This document shows positions 42,117-50,627 of a stretch of 64,000 nucleotides of DNA, piece after piece. The stretch lies in contig NZ_JAEMHM010000011.1 in assembly GCF_016458275.1 (NCBI RefSeq), positions 62,001 through 126,000 on the forward strand. The letters are read 5' to 3'. The position numbers and the translations under genes were made by a program. The DNA is from Geomesophilobacter sediminis. Lineage in GTDB: Bacteria > Desulfobacterota > Desulfuromonadia > Geobacterales > Geobacteraceae. Each line of letters starts with the position of its first letter. Positions within the stretch are counted from its first letter, which is position 1. The notes below the pieces were generated by a model, which did no database searches, was not told the DNA's origin, and saw only the letters and a program-made list of their open reading frames with translations.

Positions 42117-42872
42117 TCACTGTTTCAGTGCCGACTGTTCGTTCTGCCAGTACGTGCCGCCGATCAGGGTGGCGGTAATGCTTCCGATCTTCACCTTGCT
42201 GGTCATCTTGACCGGAAGTCTCAGAACGTCGTCGGTCACCCAGATATGGATGTCACCGGTCCGGGCGAAAATCCCCGGAGACTTGAGCAGCGGCTTCACC
42301 ACCACCGTCTTGAAGGTGCCCAGAGGAGTCGTGATCTCCTCGCGCCGCAGCACCTGCACCTCGGTCCTCCAAAGCCGCTTGCAATCGAAGATCTCGATGA
42401 AAACGGATTTCCCCGGTATCATCTCGATCCCTCGCATGAAATAGATGGCGGAAAGAGTGTCGTAGGTGTTGTTGCCGATCGGGTCCTCTTTCTCGGATTT
42501 CCCCCGGTAGTCTTTGGTGAGCGCGGTCTGCTTCCGGTGATCGAAGAAGACCTGCTTGTCGGTATGGGTTCTCCCCTCGTTCATCCGCTCGCGGTAGATC
42601 CGCGGCAGTCCCATCTTCCCTCCGGCCCCGGAGCGCATCACGTACGACTCGATCCGGTCGTCGACCGGAAAGAACACCTTGAGCCACGGCAGGGATTTCG
42701 TGGTGGAAACGATGCGGATCTCGTCCCCCACGACCTTCGCCTCCTGAACGGTCCTGCCGGCGGAAATCCCGGTCCAGCTCACGTCGTAGACCAGGCGCTC
42801 CGGAAGGCTGACCGCGTATCCGGGGATCGCAAACAAGAGCAGTAATATGGCGGAAAGTATGATTTTTTTCAT
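42117..42872 (-). CDS. DUF3108 exported protein
   Basis: This 251-residue protein has a signal peptide (residues 1-20, ending GYA). The mature part begins LPERLVYDVSWTGISAG, the hallmark opening of DUF3108. It is a mainly beta-stranded domain with FIEIFDCKRLWRTEVQVL and HIWVTDDVLRLPVKMTSK. Members are predicted periplasmic proteins of unknown role. It is divergent from cheD across 117 bases. Confidence 0.88.
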   Translation of the reverse strand: MKKIILSAILLLLFAIPGYAVSLPERLVYDVSWTGISAGRTVQEAKVVGDEIRIVSTTKSLPWLKVFFPVDDRIESYVMRSGAGGKMGLPRIYRERMNEGRTHTDKQVFFDHRKQTALTKDYRGKSEKEDPIGNNTYDTLSAIYFMRGIEMIPGKSVFIEIFDCKRLWRTEVQVLRREEITTPLGTFKTVVVKPLLKSPGIFARTGDIHIWVTDDVLRLPVKMTSKVKIGSITATLIGGTYWQNEQSALKQ

Positions 42873-42989
42873 GGCGACAGATTACCCCTTTTCCCGCACC
42901 AATGACAAGACCAAAAAAAAGCTTGTCCGCCGGCCTCGCCTCGGGCACTATGCTTGAATGCTGCCGCACCCGGCCACCGGAACCGAATC

Positions 42990-43607
42990 ATGAGAATTGA
43001 AACAAAAGGGAGATTTCAGCACGTTACCCTGGAACCGGGCGAGTTCTACGCCTCCCCGCGCCCGGTGACGATCTCCACCCTGCTCGGCTCCTGCGTCTCC
43101 GCCTGCCTCTACGACCCGGTCGAGAAGATCGTCGGGATGAACCATTTCCTTCTCAGTAACCGGCGCTACGCGCGCAACCTCCCCACCATCGCCTCGGAAG
43201 CGGGACGCTACGGCGTGCACGCGATGGAGCTTCTGATCAACGAGATGCTCCACTTGGGGGCGCGCCGCAAGCGGCTGATGGCCAAGGTCTTCGGCGGGGC
43301 AACCATCCTGAAGCAGACCGGAAACATCGGCAACTTCTTCTGCGTGGGTGAGGTCAACTGCCGGTTCATCGAGGAGTTTCTGGCCGAGGAGCGGATTCCG
43401 ATCGTGGCCAAGGAATTGGGGGGGGAGAAAGGGCGGGTGATCCATTTCTCAAACGGCGACTTCACCGTCTACGTGCGCAAAGTGGAGCGGGGGTCCAGCG
43501 AAAGGCTCGCGCTGCGTGACCGCAACTGCTGGCTCAAGAGCATCGAGGTCCAGGAGCTGGCCCTGCCGTCGCAGGAGCTCTGGCTCGACGAGGGGGAGTA
43601 CGGCTAG
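42990..43607 (+). CDS. cheD: CheD-like receptor glutamine deamidase
   Basis: This 205-residue protein has catalytic Cys35 in LLGSCVSACLYD and His52 in GMNHFLL, with the 17-residue spacing of characterised CheD. The family GGATILKQTGNIG and GRVIHFSNGDFTVYVRK segments are present. CheD deamidates chemoreceptor glutamines and can interact with CheC/CheX phosphatases. A cheX-like gene lies 6 kb away but no cheA is nearby. Its stop shares the tetranucleotide CTAG with the stop of the convergent gene. Confidence 0.9.
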   Translation: MRIETKGRFQHVTLEPGEFYASPRPVTISTLLGSCVSACLYDPVEKIVGMNHFLLSNRRYARNLPTIASEAGRYGVHAMELLINEMLHLGARRKRLMAKVFGGATILKQTGNIGNFFCVGEVNCRFIEEFLAEERIPIVAKELGGEKGRVIHFSNGDFTVYVRKVERGSSERLALRDRNCWLKSIEVQELALPSQELWLDEGEYG

Positions 43608-43987
43608 GCCCCTCCCCCGCTTTTGGTGATCAGGCCGACGCCGATTGCCACCAGTACCGTCCCGGCCCAGCGCAGCGGGCTCACCGCCTCGCCGAGGACG
43701 TACTGGGCCAAAAAGGCGACCAGGATGTAGTTGATGGCCTGCATCGGCAGCGCCACCGAGAGGTCCTCCCAGGAAAGGACCGCCAGCCACAGGAAGAAGA
43801 AGACCGCCAGCAGGCAGGTGCCGAAGATCAGCTTCGGGGAAGAGAGCGCCTGCAGCGCCACCGAGAGAATCCCTTTCAGGTTCATCGTCGAAAGATCCCC
43901 CAGTTCCTTCATCCCCCGCGCCAGGAGCACGTCCCCGAAGGTCCCCGCCGTCACCGCGATCAGCATCACCACCACCGTCTTAAGCAT
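43604..43987 (-). CDS. EamA/SMR-like four-helix membrane protein, hopanoid cluster
   Basis: This 127-residue protein has four predicted helices and resembles one half of an EamA-type transporter: GTFGDVLLARGM, then LSVALPMQAINYILVAFLAQ and a final GTVLVAIGVGLIT. Small members must dimerise. Its start overlaps the hpnK stop by eight bases, so it belongs to the hopanoid operon. A role in moving hopanoid or a precursor is a guess from context. Confidence 0.82.
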   Translation of the reverse strand: MLKTVVVMLIAVTAGTFGDVLLARGMKELGDLSTMNLKGILSVALQALSSPKLIFGTCLLAVFFFLWLAVLSWEDLSVALPMQAINYILVAFLAQYVLGEAVSPLRWAGTVLVAIGVGLITKSGGGA

Positions 43988-44846
43988 ATTTCTTTTCCTC
44001 TCCGCGGTAGTTTCTCAACCGGATACCGAGCCGGGCCATTTTTTCGCGGACCTTCGGGCTGGTCAGGGCCGCGAGCTCATCGTCGTGCCGGTACTCCGGC
44101 ATCCAGCGGTCCAGCGTCGCGCAGGGGCGGCAGCCGGGGTGAAAATAGATCTCCGTCATGCCGTCGCGCACCGTGTCCAGCGTCGCCAACAGGTAATCCT
44201 CGGTCATCCGCCCCGAGTTGTAGAGTCCCTTCACCTCGTCGCTGTAGGTGATGCCGAGCGTGTCGAGCCGCCCGCGGCAGGCGTCGGCGAGCCGCCCGAA
44301 GATGAACGATTCCGCAACCTTCCCGACGACCCGCTGGCGGTCCACCGAGAGGTTCGCCTTCAGGTCCTCGCAGGAGAGGCGAAAGCTCGAGATGCCGTAG
44401 CGCGGCATGAGCCGGGAGAGGATGTCGAAGACCACCGGGTGCATGTGGATGTTGAGGTGGCCGTCGACGTGGCTGATGGGAAGACCGGTTTCCCGGACCT
44501 TCACGATCTGCGCCTCGATCTCGCGGGCGAGCCTTTTGCGTAAAGGCTTCAGGAAGAAATAACGCATCCCGCAGTGGACCGGGTCGTTGTCGAAATTGCC
44601 CGACTCGTCCACCAGGTGCGGAATCCCTTCCCGCGGCAGGACGCCGCGCCCCTGGACCAGGGTAAGATGCAGCCCCACCTGGAGTCCCGGGTTTTCCTTG
44701 GCCAGCGCCACCGCCTCATCGAACGCCTCTCCCCCCGGCATCAGCGAGGCGCTGGTGAGGATACCCTCCTGCCAGGCCCTGATGATCCCGCGGTTGGCAC
44801 CGGAGGAGAGCCCGAAGTCGTCGGCGTTGATGATCAGCTGCTTCAT
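43980..44846 (-). CDS. hpnK: Hopanoid biosynthesis protein HpnK (YdjC/ChbG-like)
   Basis: This 288-residue YdjC-fold deacetylase-like protein has the metal-binding motif LIINADDFGLSSGANRGI (Asp pair), His residues in VGLHLTLVQGRG and SHVDGHLNIHMHPVVFD, and EIYFHPG. The pairing with hpnJ and an hpnG-type gene identifies it as HpnK, tied to hopanoid side-chain maturation although its exact step is not established. The start at 44846 begins the conserved domain. Confidence 0.92.
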   Translation of the reverse strand: MKQLIINADDFGLSSGANRGIIRAWQEGILTSASLMPGGEAFDEAVALAKENPGLQVGLHLTLVQGRGVLPREGIPHLVDESGNFDNDPVHCGMRYFFLKPLRKRLAREIEAQIVKVRETGLPISHVDGHLNIHMHPVVFDILSRLMPRYGISSFRLSCEDLKANLSVDRQRVVGKVAESFIFGRLADACRGRLDTLGITYSDEVKGLYNSGRMTEDYLLATLDTVRDGMTEIYFHPGCRPCATLDRWMPEYRHDDELAALTSPKVREKMARLGIRLRNYRGEEKKYA

Positions 44847-44865
44847 GTAAAACCTCAGGTAGCAA

Positions 44866-44942
44866 AACAGCAAAGAGCAACGTGGCAATGAGCAGTAACG
44901 CCAGAGTCTGCGACGTCACTGCTCATTGTTCATTGCTCATTG
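44866..44942. repeat. TGCTCATT short direct and inverted repeats
   Basis: AATGAGCAGT (44887-44896 region) is inverted as ACTGCTCATT, followed by direct copies of TTCATTGCTCATTGCTCATT. It separates hpnJ from hpnK. Similar short CATTG repeats occur at about 24083-24103. Confidence 0.65.
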
Positions 44943-44950
44943 CTCATTAA

Positions 44951-46369
44951 CTACTGTCCCTGCTTTCTCTTCTGCATGTACTCCAGGTACTGCTTGCCTT
45001 CCTTGAGCAGCTTCTTGCGTTCCTTGGAGTCGACGATCATCTTCCAGATGCTCCGGGCGATGTACTTGGGACGGAAGTAGAACTTCTTGTAGAAGAGCTC
45101 GACGGCGGCGAAGATCTCCTTGTTGGAGAGCCCCGGATAGTTGATCACGCACTGCTGGTGGCCGTCCGCGTCCAGGAAGGTGTCGGACGCGATCCACCCT
45201 TCCTGCTTGGCCAGGGCGTAAAAGTCGGTACCCGGATACGGCGAGGCGAGCGAGACCTGGATGGACTCGAGGTCGAGGTCGATCGCGTACTTGATGGTCT
45301 TCTGGATCGTCTCGTGGGTCTCGCCGGGAAGCCCCATGATAAAGGCGCCGTGGATGGTGATCCCGAGCTTTTTGCAGTTCTTGACGAACTCGATCGCCTG
45401 CGCCTTGGTGACCCCCTTCTTGATGTTCTTGAGGATCTGTTCGTCACCGGACTCGAAGCCGACGATCACATGATGCAGGCCAGCCTCGCGCATCTCCTTG
45501 AGGGTCTCGTAGTCGCAGTTGGCCCGTGCGTTGATGACCCAGGAGACGTTGAGCGGCTTGATCAGCCGGGAGACGGCAACGGCGTGCTTCTTGTCGGCGG
45601 AGAAGGTGTCGTCGTCGAAGGAAATCTCCTTCACCTGCGGGAGGTTCTCCTTGATCCACTTCACCTCTTCATAGACGTTTTCCGGGCTGCGGGTCCGCAT
45701 GATCCGGCCCGAGTAGGTCTGGGGCCAGAGGCAGAAGGTGCAGCGCGCCGGGCAGCCGCGGCTCGTGTAGATCGAGACGTACGGATGCTTGATGTGCGGG
45801 ATGATGTACTCCTCGATGGGGAGGTCCCGGGCGTAGATCTGGCTGGAGAACGGGAGGCTGTCCAGGTCGGTCAGCGGCGGACGGTCCTTGGTCTGGTGGA
45901 AGACGCCGTCCTTCAAAAAGGCGATCCCGTCGACCTCCTCCCAGGAGCGCCCTTCGCAGATCTCTTTGACCGCGTAGTCGAATTCGCCGCGGCAGACGAT
46001 GTCGACCGCGCCTTTGGCGAAACGGAGGCTTTCCTCGGGAAGTACGGTGACGTGGGGACCGGTCAACACGGTGATCGTGGCAGGTTTCTGGGCTTTGATC
46101 CGGCGGGCGGTTTCGACGTCGATGGCCAGGGTCGGAGTCGAGGTGTACATGACCACCAGGTCGAAATCGAGCGCTATCTTCAGGCAGCCGTCCAGGTCGA
46201 GCCGCTGCACCGGGGCATCCACCACGCGGGAGCCTTCGATCATCCCGGCGGGATAGGTGAGCCAGGTCGGGAACCAGAAGGAGGTTACCTCGCGCGAGGC
46301 CTGGTAGCGTGCCCCCGCCCCGCCGTCAAAATCCTCGAAGGTGGGGGGGTTGAGAAAGAGCGGTTTCAT
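44951..46369 (-). CDS. hpnJ: Hopanoid biosynthesis radical SAM protein HpnJ
   Basis: This 472-residue protein has an N-terminal B12-binding-like domain (about 1-150, TVLTGPHVTVLPEESL) and a radical SAM core with the cluster motif SRGCPARCTFCLWP (CxxxCxxC). It ends in a basic helical tail. The HpnJ family is required for the cyclitol form of the bacteriohopanepolyol side chain. AGAGGAAT precedes the ATG at 46369, and a 24-residue upstream extension was rejected. It is the first gene of the minus-strand hopanoid operon, divergent from the phosphorylase. Confidence 0.94.
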   Translation of the reverse strand: MKPLFLNPPTFEDFDGGAGARYQASREVTSFWFPTWLTYPAGMIEGSRVVDAPVQRLDLDGCLKIALDFDLVVMYTSTPTLAIDVETARRIKAQKPATITVLTGPHVTVLPEESLRFAKGAVDIVCRGEFDYAVKEICEGRSWEEVDGIAFLKDGVFHQTKDRPPLTDLDSLPFSSQIYARDLPIEEYIIPHIKHPYVSIYTSRGCPARCTFCLWPQTYSGRIMRTRSPENVYEEVKWIKENLPQVKEISFDDDTFSADKKHAVAVSRLIKPLNVSWVINARANCDYETLKEMREAGLHHVIVGFESGDEQILKNIKKGVTKAQAIEFVKNCKKLGITIHGAFIMGLPGETHETIQKTIKYAIDLDLESIQVSLASPYPGTDFYALAKQEGWIASDTFLDADGHQQCVINYPGLSNKEIFAAVELFYKKFYFRPKYIARSIWKMIVDSKERKKLLKEGKQYLEYMQKRKQGQ

Positions 46370-46504
46370 AGCATTCCTCTTAGGCAAAGGGTTGGAAAAA
46401 AAGCAAACCCCGACAATAATGTCGAGCCGGAATTTTGTCAAGAGAAACCGCGGGATGGCGCTTAGCCGTTGCCCGGCACAGGCGGTATCTGGTACAGTGC
46501 GGCA

Positions 46505-46553
46505 CTCGGATCGGACCGATCAGATCCGACGGATCGGTCCGATCGGTCCGATG
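46505..46553. repeat. GATCGGACCGAT inverted repeat cluster
   Basis: Overlapping copies of CGGATCGGTCCGATCGGTCC and inverted GATCGGACCGATCAGATCCG fill the divergent hpnJ/hpnG promoter gap. A related stretch (GATCGGACGGATCAGACCGG) lies at 55974-56010 between lptC and fcl. Confidence 0.75.
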
Positions 46554-46574
46554 ATTACCAGCAAAGGAACCGAC

Positions 46575-47330
46575 ATGAAGAACCAAACCATCGGCGTGAT
46601 CGCCGCGATGCCGGAGGAGATCGCACCGTTTTTGAAAAGGGTCGGAACCTACCGCAAGGAAAGCTGCGGCGGGTGCAAACTCTACCGTTTTTCGCTGGGG
46701 GAGACCCGGATCGTCCTCGTCGAGTCGGGCATGGGACCGGCCCGCGCCGCGGCGGCCGCGCGGGTCCTGCTGCAGGAGGCGACGCCCCGGCTGGTGGTGA
46801 ACTACGGATTGGGAGGCGGGGTACGCCCGGGGATCAGCGTAGGCGACCTGGTGCTGGCCCAGCGGGTCGTGTGGCTGGAGGGGAACGCCTTCCGGCAAGC
46901 CGCCGCACCCGACCGGGAAATCTCCGACCGCCTGGCCGGCCATGCCGCGGCGGCGGGCCAGCCGATGGCCCGCGGCACCTTCGTCACCGCCGCGGCGATC
47001 ACCAGCAAGGAGCGCGTCTCGGCGCTGCTCCCGCCAGCCGAGCCGCATCCGGTCTTGGAAATGGAAACGGCCGCGATCCTTGAGGTCGCGGCCGAGGCCG
47101 GGGTGCCGGTAATTGCGCTGCGGGGGATCAGCGATGCCGGGGACGAGGAGCTCGGCTTCTCGCTGGACGAGTTCACCGACGCCGAGTTCAACATCAAGAT
47201 CTCCCGGGTCCTCGCCACGGTCGCCCAAAGGCCCCGGATCATCCCGCAGCTGATCCGCCTGGCGGGTAACTCGCGCCGTGCCGCGGAAAACCTCGCGCGG
47301 CTTCTGGAAACCGCCCTCCCCGCGCTCTAG
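46575..47330 (+). CDS. hpnG: Hopanoid-associated nucleoside phosphorylase HpnG
   Basis: This 251-residue nucleoside phosphorylase-fold enzyme has GVIAAMPEEIAPFL at the start, the substrate region VNYGLGGGVRPGISVGDLV and the ribose-binding VLEMETAAILEVAAEAGVP. It resembles MTA/SAH nucleosidase. Its position opposite hpnJ-hpnK supports HpnG, which removes adenine from adenosylhopane to give ribosylhopane. A general MTA/SAH nucleosidase remains an alternative. The stop shares a CTAG with the stop of convergent ptsI. Confidence 0.85.
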   Translation: MKNQTIGVIAAMPEEIAPFLKRVGTYRKESCGGCKLYRFSLGETRIVLVESGMGPARAAAAARVLLQEATPRLVVNYGLGGGVRPGISVGDLVLAQRVVWLEGNAFRQAAAPDREISDRLAGHAAAAGQPMARGTFVTAAAITSKERVSALLPPAEPHPVLEMETAAILEVAAEAGVPVIALRGISDAGDEELGFSLDEFTDAEFNIKISRVLATVAQRPRIIPQLIRLAGNSRRAAENLARLLETALPAL

Positions 47331-49087
47331 TCGAAACTCTCCGAAAAGCGCGCCGAAATCTCCGACTTCAGGTACGACTCCACCTCGGCCGCGGTGGCGA
47401 AGGTCAGCGCCTTGGCGGCCACCTGGGTGGCCTCCGCCTTGGTGCAGCGGCGCAGGATCTTCTTCACCCGCGGGATCGAGATCGCGTTCATGGAAAGCTC
47501 GTCGAAGCCGAGCCCCAGGAGGATCGGTAGGTACATCGGCTCCCCCGCCATCTCCCCGCAGATGCAGGCCTGGATCCCCGCCGCGTGGGCGGCGTTCACC
47601 ACCATCTTGAGCGACCGCAAGACCGCCGGGTGCAGCGGCTCGTAGAGCGAGACCAGGTGCTCGTTGGTCCGGTCAATCGCCAGCGAGTACTGGATGAGAT
47701 CGTTGGTCCCGACGCTGAAGAAATCGACCTCGGCGGCCAAAAGATCGGCGATCACCACCGCGGAGGGAATCTCGATCATGATCCCCACCTCCAGGTTCTC
47801 GTCGAAGGGGTGCTTTCCGCCCAACTCGAGCTTGGCCTCCTCCAAAAGGGCCTTGGCGGCGCGGACCTCGGCGACGCCGGAAACCATGGGAAAGAAGACC
47901 CGCACCTTCCCCAGGGCGCTCGCCCGCAGGATGGCGCGGAGCTGGGCCTTGAACGCCTCCGGGTGGCGCAGCGACAGGCGGATCGCGCGCATCCCCAGGG
48001 CGGGGTTCATCTCGTCGTCCAGGTCCAAATCGGGAAGGAACTTGTCGCCGCCGACATCCAGGGTGCGGATGGTGACCGGCTGGGGGGACATGGCGCGGAC
48101 CGCGGCGGCATAGAGGCGGAACTGCTCCTCTTCGTCGGGGAGCACGGTCCGGTTGAAGAAAAGCATCTCGGTGCGGTACAGGCCGATCCCATCCCCACCG
48201 TGGCGGCGGATGGAGTCGATCTCCTCGAGAAATTCGGCGTTCCCCTTGAGGAGGATCCGGTGGCCGTCCGGGGTCTCGGCAGGGAGGTCGCGCAGCTTGA
48301 ACAGCTCCCGTTCCAGATACTCGAAGCGCTGCTTGCGCTGCAGGTAATCGCGGAACTCCTCCGGCCCCGGGTTCACGATCACCACCCCGGAGGCCCCGTC
48401 GATGATCACCATGTCGCCGTTGGCGACCTCCCGGGTGACCCGCTCCATCCCGACCACCGCCGGCACCTCGAGGGCGCGGGCGAGGATCGCCGAGTGCGAG
48501 GTTTTCCCCCCCAGGTCGGTGATGAACCCGATCACCTTGCTCTTGTCGATCTGCAGGATGTCGGCCGGGGAGAGCTCGTGGGCGACCACGATCACCTTAC
48601 CCTCGATCTGGGCGAGCGACTCCTGCTTCTCCCCCACCATGTTGCGCAAAACCCGCTCCACGACGGTTTCGACGTCGCCGGCGCGTTCGCGCAGGTACTC
48701 GTCTTCGATCCCGTCGAAGAACGTCTTGATCTTTTCCAGGGTCCTTTTGAGGGCGCCTTCCGCGTTGATCCCGAGGCTGCGGATCGACTCGGCGGTCTCC
48801 CCGATCAGCATCGTGTCGTCCAGAAGCATCAGGTGCGCGTCGATCACGCAGAGATGCTCCGGGCCGCGGGTGGTCATGAGCTGGTCGCGCAAAAAGGAGA
48901 GCTCCGCCTTGGCCCGCTCCACCGCCTTGGCGAAGCGGGAGACCTCGGCAGGGATCTCCTCGGGGGAAAGCTCGTACTCGGTCACGTTCACCCGGCGCCG
49001 GTCCGTGATGCGGACCCGGCCGATGGCGATCCCGGCCGAGGCTCCGACCCCCTGCAGCGTCCTTATTTCACTCCTCTCCGAACCCAT
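47327..49087 (-). CDS. ptsI: PTS enzyme I (phosphoenolpyruvate-protein phosphotransferase)
   Basis: This 586-residue enzyme I transfers phosphate from PEP to HPr. The phosphorylated His lies in GGKTSHSAILARA, and the PEP-binding barrel shows GIGLYRTEMLFF, TIRTLDVGGDK, MNPALGMRAIR and CICGEMAGEP. There is no N-terminal GAF domain, so it is not PtsP. The start lies inside the end of ptsH (20-base overlap). No sugar-specific EIIB/C permease is present nearby. Confidence 0.95.
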   Translation of the reverse strand: MGSERSEIRTLQGVGASAGIAIGRVRITDRRRVNVTEYELSPEEIPAEVSRFAKAVERAKAELSFLRDQLMTTRGPEHLCVIDAHLMLLDDTMLIGETAESIRSLGINAEGALKRTLEKIKTFFDGIEDEYLRERAGDVETVVERVLRNMVGEKQESLAQIEGKVIVVAHELSPADILQIDKSKVIGFITDLGGKTSHSAILARALEVPAVVGMERVTREVANGDMVIIDGASGVVIVNPGPEEFRDYLQRKQRFEYLERELFKLRDLPAETPDGHRILLKGNAEFLEEIDSIRRHGGDGIGLYRTEMLFFNRTVLPDEEEQFRLYAAAVRAMSPQPVTIRTLDVGGDKFLPDLDLDDEMNPALGMRAIRLSLRHPEAFKAQLRAILRASALGKVRVFFPMVSGVAEVRAAKALLEEAKLELGGKHPFDENLEVGIMIEIPSAVVIADLLAAEVDFFSVGTNDLIQYSLAIDRTNEHLVSLYEPLHPAVLRSLKMVVNAAHAAGIQACICGEMAGEPMYLPILLGLGFDELSMNAISIPRVKKILRRCTKAEATQVAAKALTFATAAEVESYLKSEISARFSESFD

Positions 49088-49334
49088 TGCGGATCAGATC
49101 CCCCACCGCGGCGAAAGCCTCGGCCTCGTCGGCCCCGGCCACCCGCACCATGATGCTGCTCCCCTTGGCGGCGGCGAGCATCATGATCCCCATGATGCTC
49201 TTGCCGTTCACCTCGACCCCTTCCCGCTCGATCTTGATCTCGGAAGCGAACCGGCTGGCGGTCTTTACCAGAAGCGCCGAGGCCCGGGCGTGCAGTCCGA
49301 GTTTGTTAGGTATGACGAATTCCTGCTCCAGCAT
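49068..49334 (-). CDS. ptsH: HPr phosphocarrier protein
   Basis: This 88-residue HPr carries both regulatory sites: His15 in GLHARAS (phosphorylated by enzyme I) and Ser46 in GKSIMGIMML (target of the HPr kinase encoded upstream). The AGGAGG that should serve it lies 25 bases before the ATG, with a strong hairpin between, so the hairpin may bring the site to normal spacing. It sits between EIIA and enzyme I. Confidence 0.95.
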   Translation of the reverse strand: MLEQEFVIPNKLGLHARASALLVKTASRFASEIKIEREGVEVNGKSIMGIMMLAAAKGSSIMVRVAGADEAEAFAAVGDLIRNGFGEE

Positions 49335-49342
49335 GTAGTGTC

Positions 49343-49365
49343 ACGGGTCGGCGACCCGTCCTCCT
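49343..49365 (-). promoter_or_regulatory. Hairpin separating the HPr ribosome site from its start
   Basis: On the minus strand, AGGAGG (49360-49365) is followed directly by ACGGGTC-GCC-GACCCGT (49343-49359, 7-bp stem) and then eight bases to the ptsH ATG. Linear spacing is 25 bases, whereas folded spacing is 8. Confidence 0.6.
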
Positions 49366-49370
49366 GTGGC

Positions 49371-49766
49371 TTACTTCCTGAGGTAGTCTCCGGCCACCGA
49401 GATCCCCTCCCGGCCGCTGTCCTTGAGCCGGTAGGCGAGCTCGCTCACCCCGCACTTCTCCCGTTCCTGAGTGAAACGGATCAGCATGGGGAGGTTGACC
49501 CCGGTTAAGACCTCCACCTTTCCCTCCTCCAGGAAGGAAAGACTCATGTTGGACGGGGTGCCGCCGAACATGTCGGTCATGATGATCGCGCCGTCGGCGG
49601 AGACCCGCTCCACCGCGCCCTTGATGGCGTCCATGACGTCCGTTGCCGAGGTGTCGGGGGTGATCCCGACCGTCTCGGCCAGTTGCACCGGACCGACGAT
49701 CATTTCCGCGGCCGCCAAAAGCTCGTCCGCCACCTTCGCGTGGGCGACCAAAAGTAGTCCTATCAT
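49371..49766 (-). CDS. PTS EIIA component, mannose family
   Basis: This 131-residue EIIA of the mannose/sorbose (EIIA-Man) fold has the phosphorylated His9 in LLLVAHAKVA, the family TDMFGGTPSN loop and LTGVNLPMLIR. No EIIB, EIIC or EIID gene accompanies it, so it is probably regulatory rather than part of a sugar permease. Its ATG overlaps the rapZ stop by four bases. Confidence 0.92.
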   Translation of the reverse strand: MIGLLLVAHAKVADELLAAAEMIVGPVQLAETVGITPDTSATDVMDAIKGAVERVSADGAIIMTDMFGGTPSNMSLSFLEEGKVEVLTGVNLPMLIRFTQEREKCGVSELAYRLKDSGREGISVAGDYLRK

Positions 49767-50626
49767 CCCAGCCCCTTCTCGATGTCCCTGTGGGTAATTT
49801 TGATGTTGACGTTCTTAGCCTTGAAATAGCGGTACAGCTCGTCGGCGATGGCAACGGAGCGGTGCTTGCCGCCGGTGCAGCCGATGGAGACGGAAAGGTA
49901 CGATTTCCCCTCGCGCCGGTAGCCGGGAAGGAGGTACTCCAGCATGTCGCGGAAGCGCTCCAAGAAGACCCGGGTCTCCTCGTGGCGCAGCACGAAATCG
50001 CGCACCCCTTCGTTCAGCCCGGTGAACGGGCGGAGCTCCGGCACGAAGTAGGGGTTGGGGAGGAAGCGGACGTCCATCACCAGGTCGCTCTCCAGCGGAA
50101 TCCCGTAGCGGTAGCCGAAGGACTGCAGGTTCACCTGCATCTCCAGCGCCCCCTCGTTCCCCTTCACGGTGGAGATCACCAGCTCGCGCAGCTGGTGCAC
50201 GTTCATCTCGGAGGTGTCGATGATGGCGGTCGCGATGCGGCGCAGCCCGGCGAGCTGGTCCCGCTCGAAGCGGATCCCCTCCGGGACCGAGGCCCCCTCC
50301 AGCGCGGGATGGCGCCGGCGGGTCTCGGAAAAGCGGCGGATCAGGACCTCGTCGGTCGCGTCGAAGTAGAGGATCTTGACGTTGTGCCCCGCCTTCTCGA
50401 TGGCGGCGAAGACCTGGTCGTACCCCTTCATGAAATCGCGGCTGCGGATGTCCATGACCAGGGCGACGTCCTTCACGTCCTCGCGGGAGTGCTCGACGAG
50501 CTCGATGAAGGTGGTGACCAGGGAGACCGGAAGGTTGTCCAGGCAGAAGAACCCCTCGTCTTCGAGGGCGCGGACCGCGGTCGATTTGCCCGAACCGGAA
50601 AGGCCGGTGATGATGACGATGCGCAC
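49763..50626 (-). CDS. rapZ: RapZ-like nucleotide-binding protein
   Basis: This 287-residue P-loop protein has Walker A in GLSGSGKSTAVRALED, the GFFCLDNLP segment and the C-terminal VSIGCTGGKHRSVAIA and ITHRDIEKG motifs of the RapZ/YvcJ family. In E. coli RapZ tunes glucosamine-6-phosphate synthase by directing RNase E. Elsewhere it is an NTPase linked to c-di-AMP or envelope precursor control. It is embedded between hprK and the EIIA gene with virtually no spacing. Confidence 0.94.
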   Translation of the reverse strand: MRIVIITGLSGSGKSTAVRALEDEGFFCLDNLPVSLVTTFIELVEHSREDVKDVALVMDIRSRDFMKGYDQVFAAIEKAGHNVKILYFDATDEVLIRRFSETRRRHPALEGASVPEGIRFERDQLAGLRRIATAIIDTSEMNVHQLRELVISTVKGNEGALEMQVNLQSFGYRYGIPLESDLVMDVRFLPNPYFVPELRPFTGLNEGVRDFVLRHEETRVFLERFRDMLEYLLPGYRREGKSYLSVSIGCTGGKHRSVAIADELYRYFKAKNVNIKITHRDIEKGLG

Positions 50627-50627
50627 G

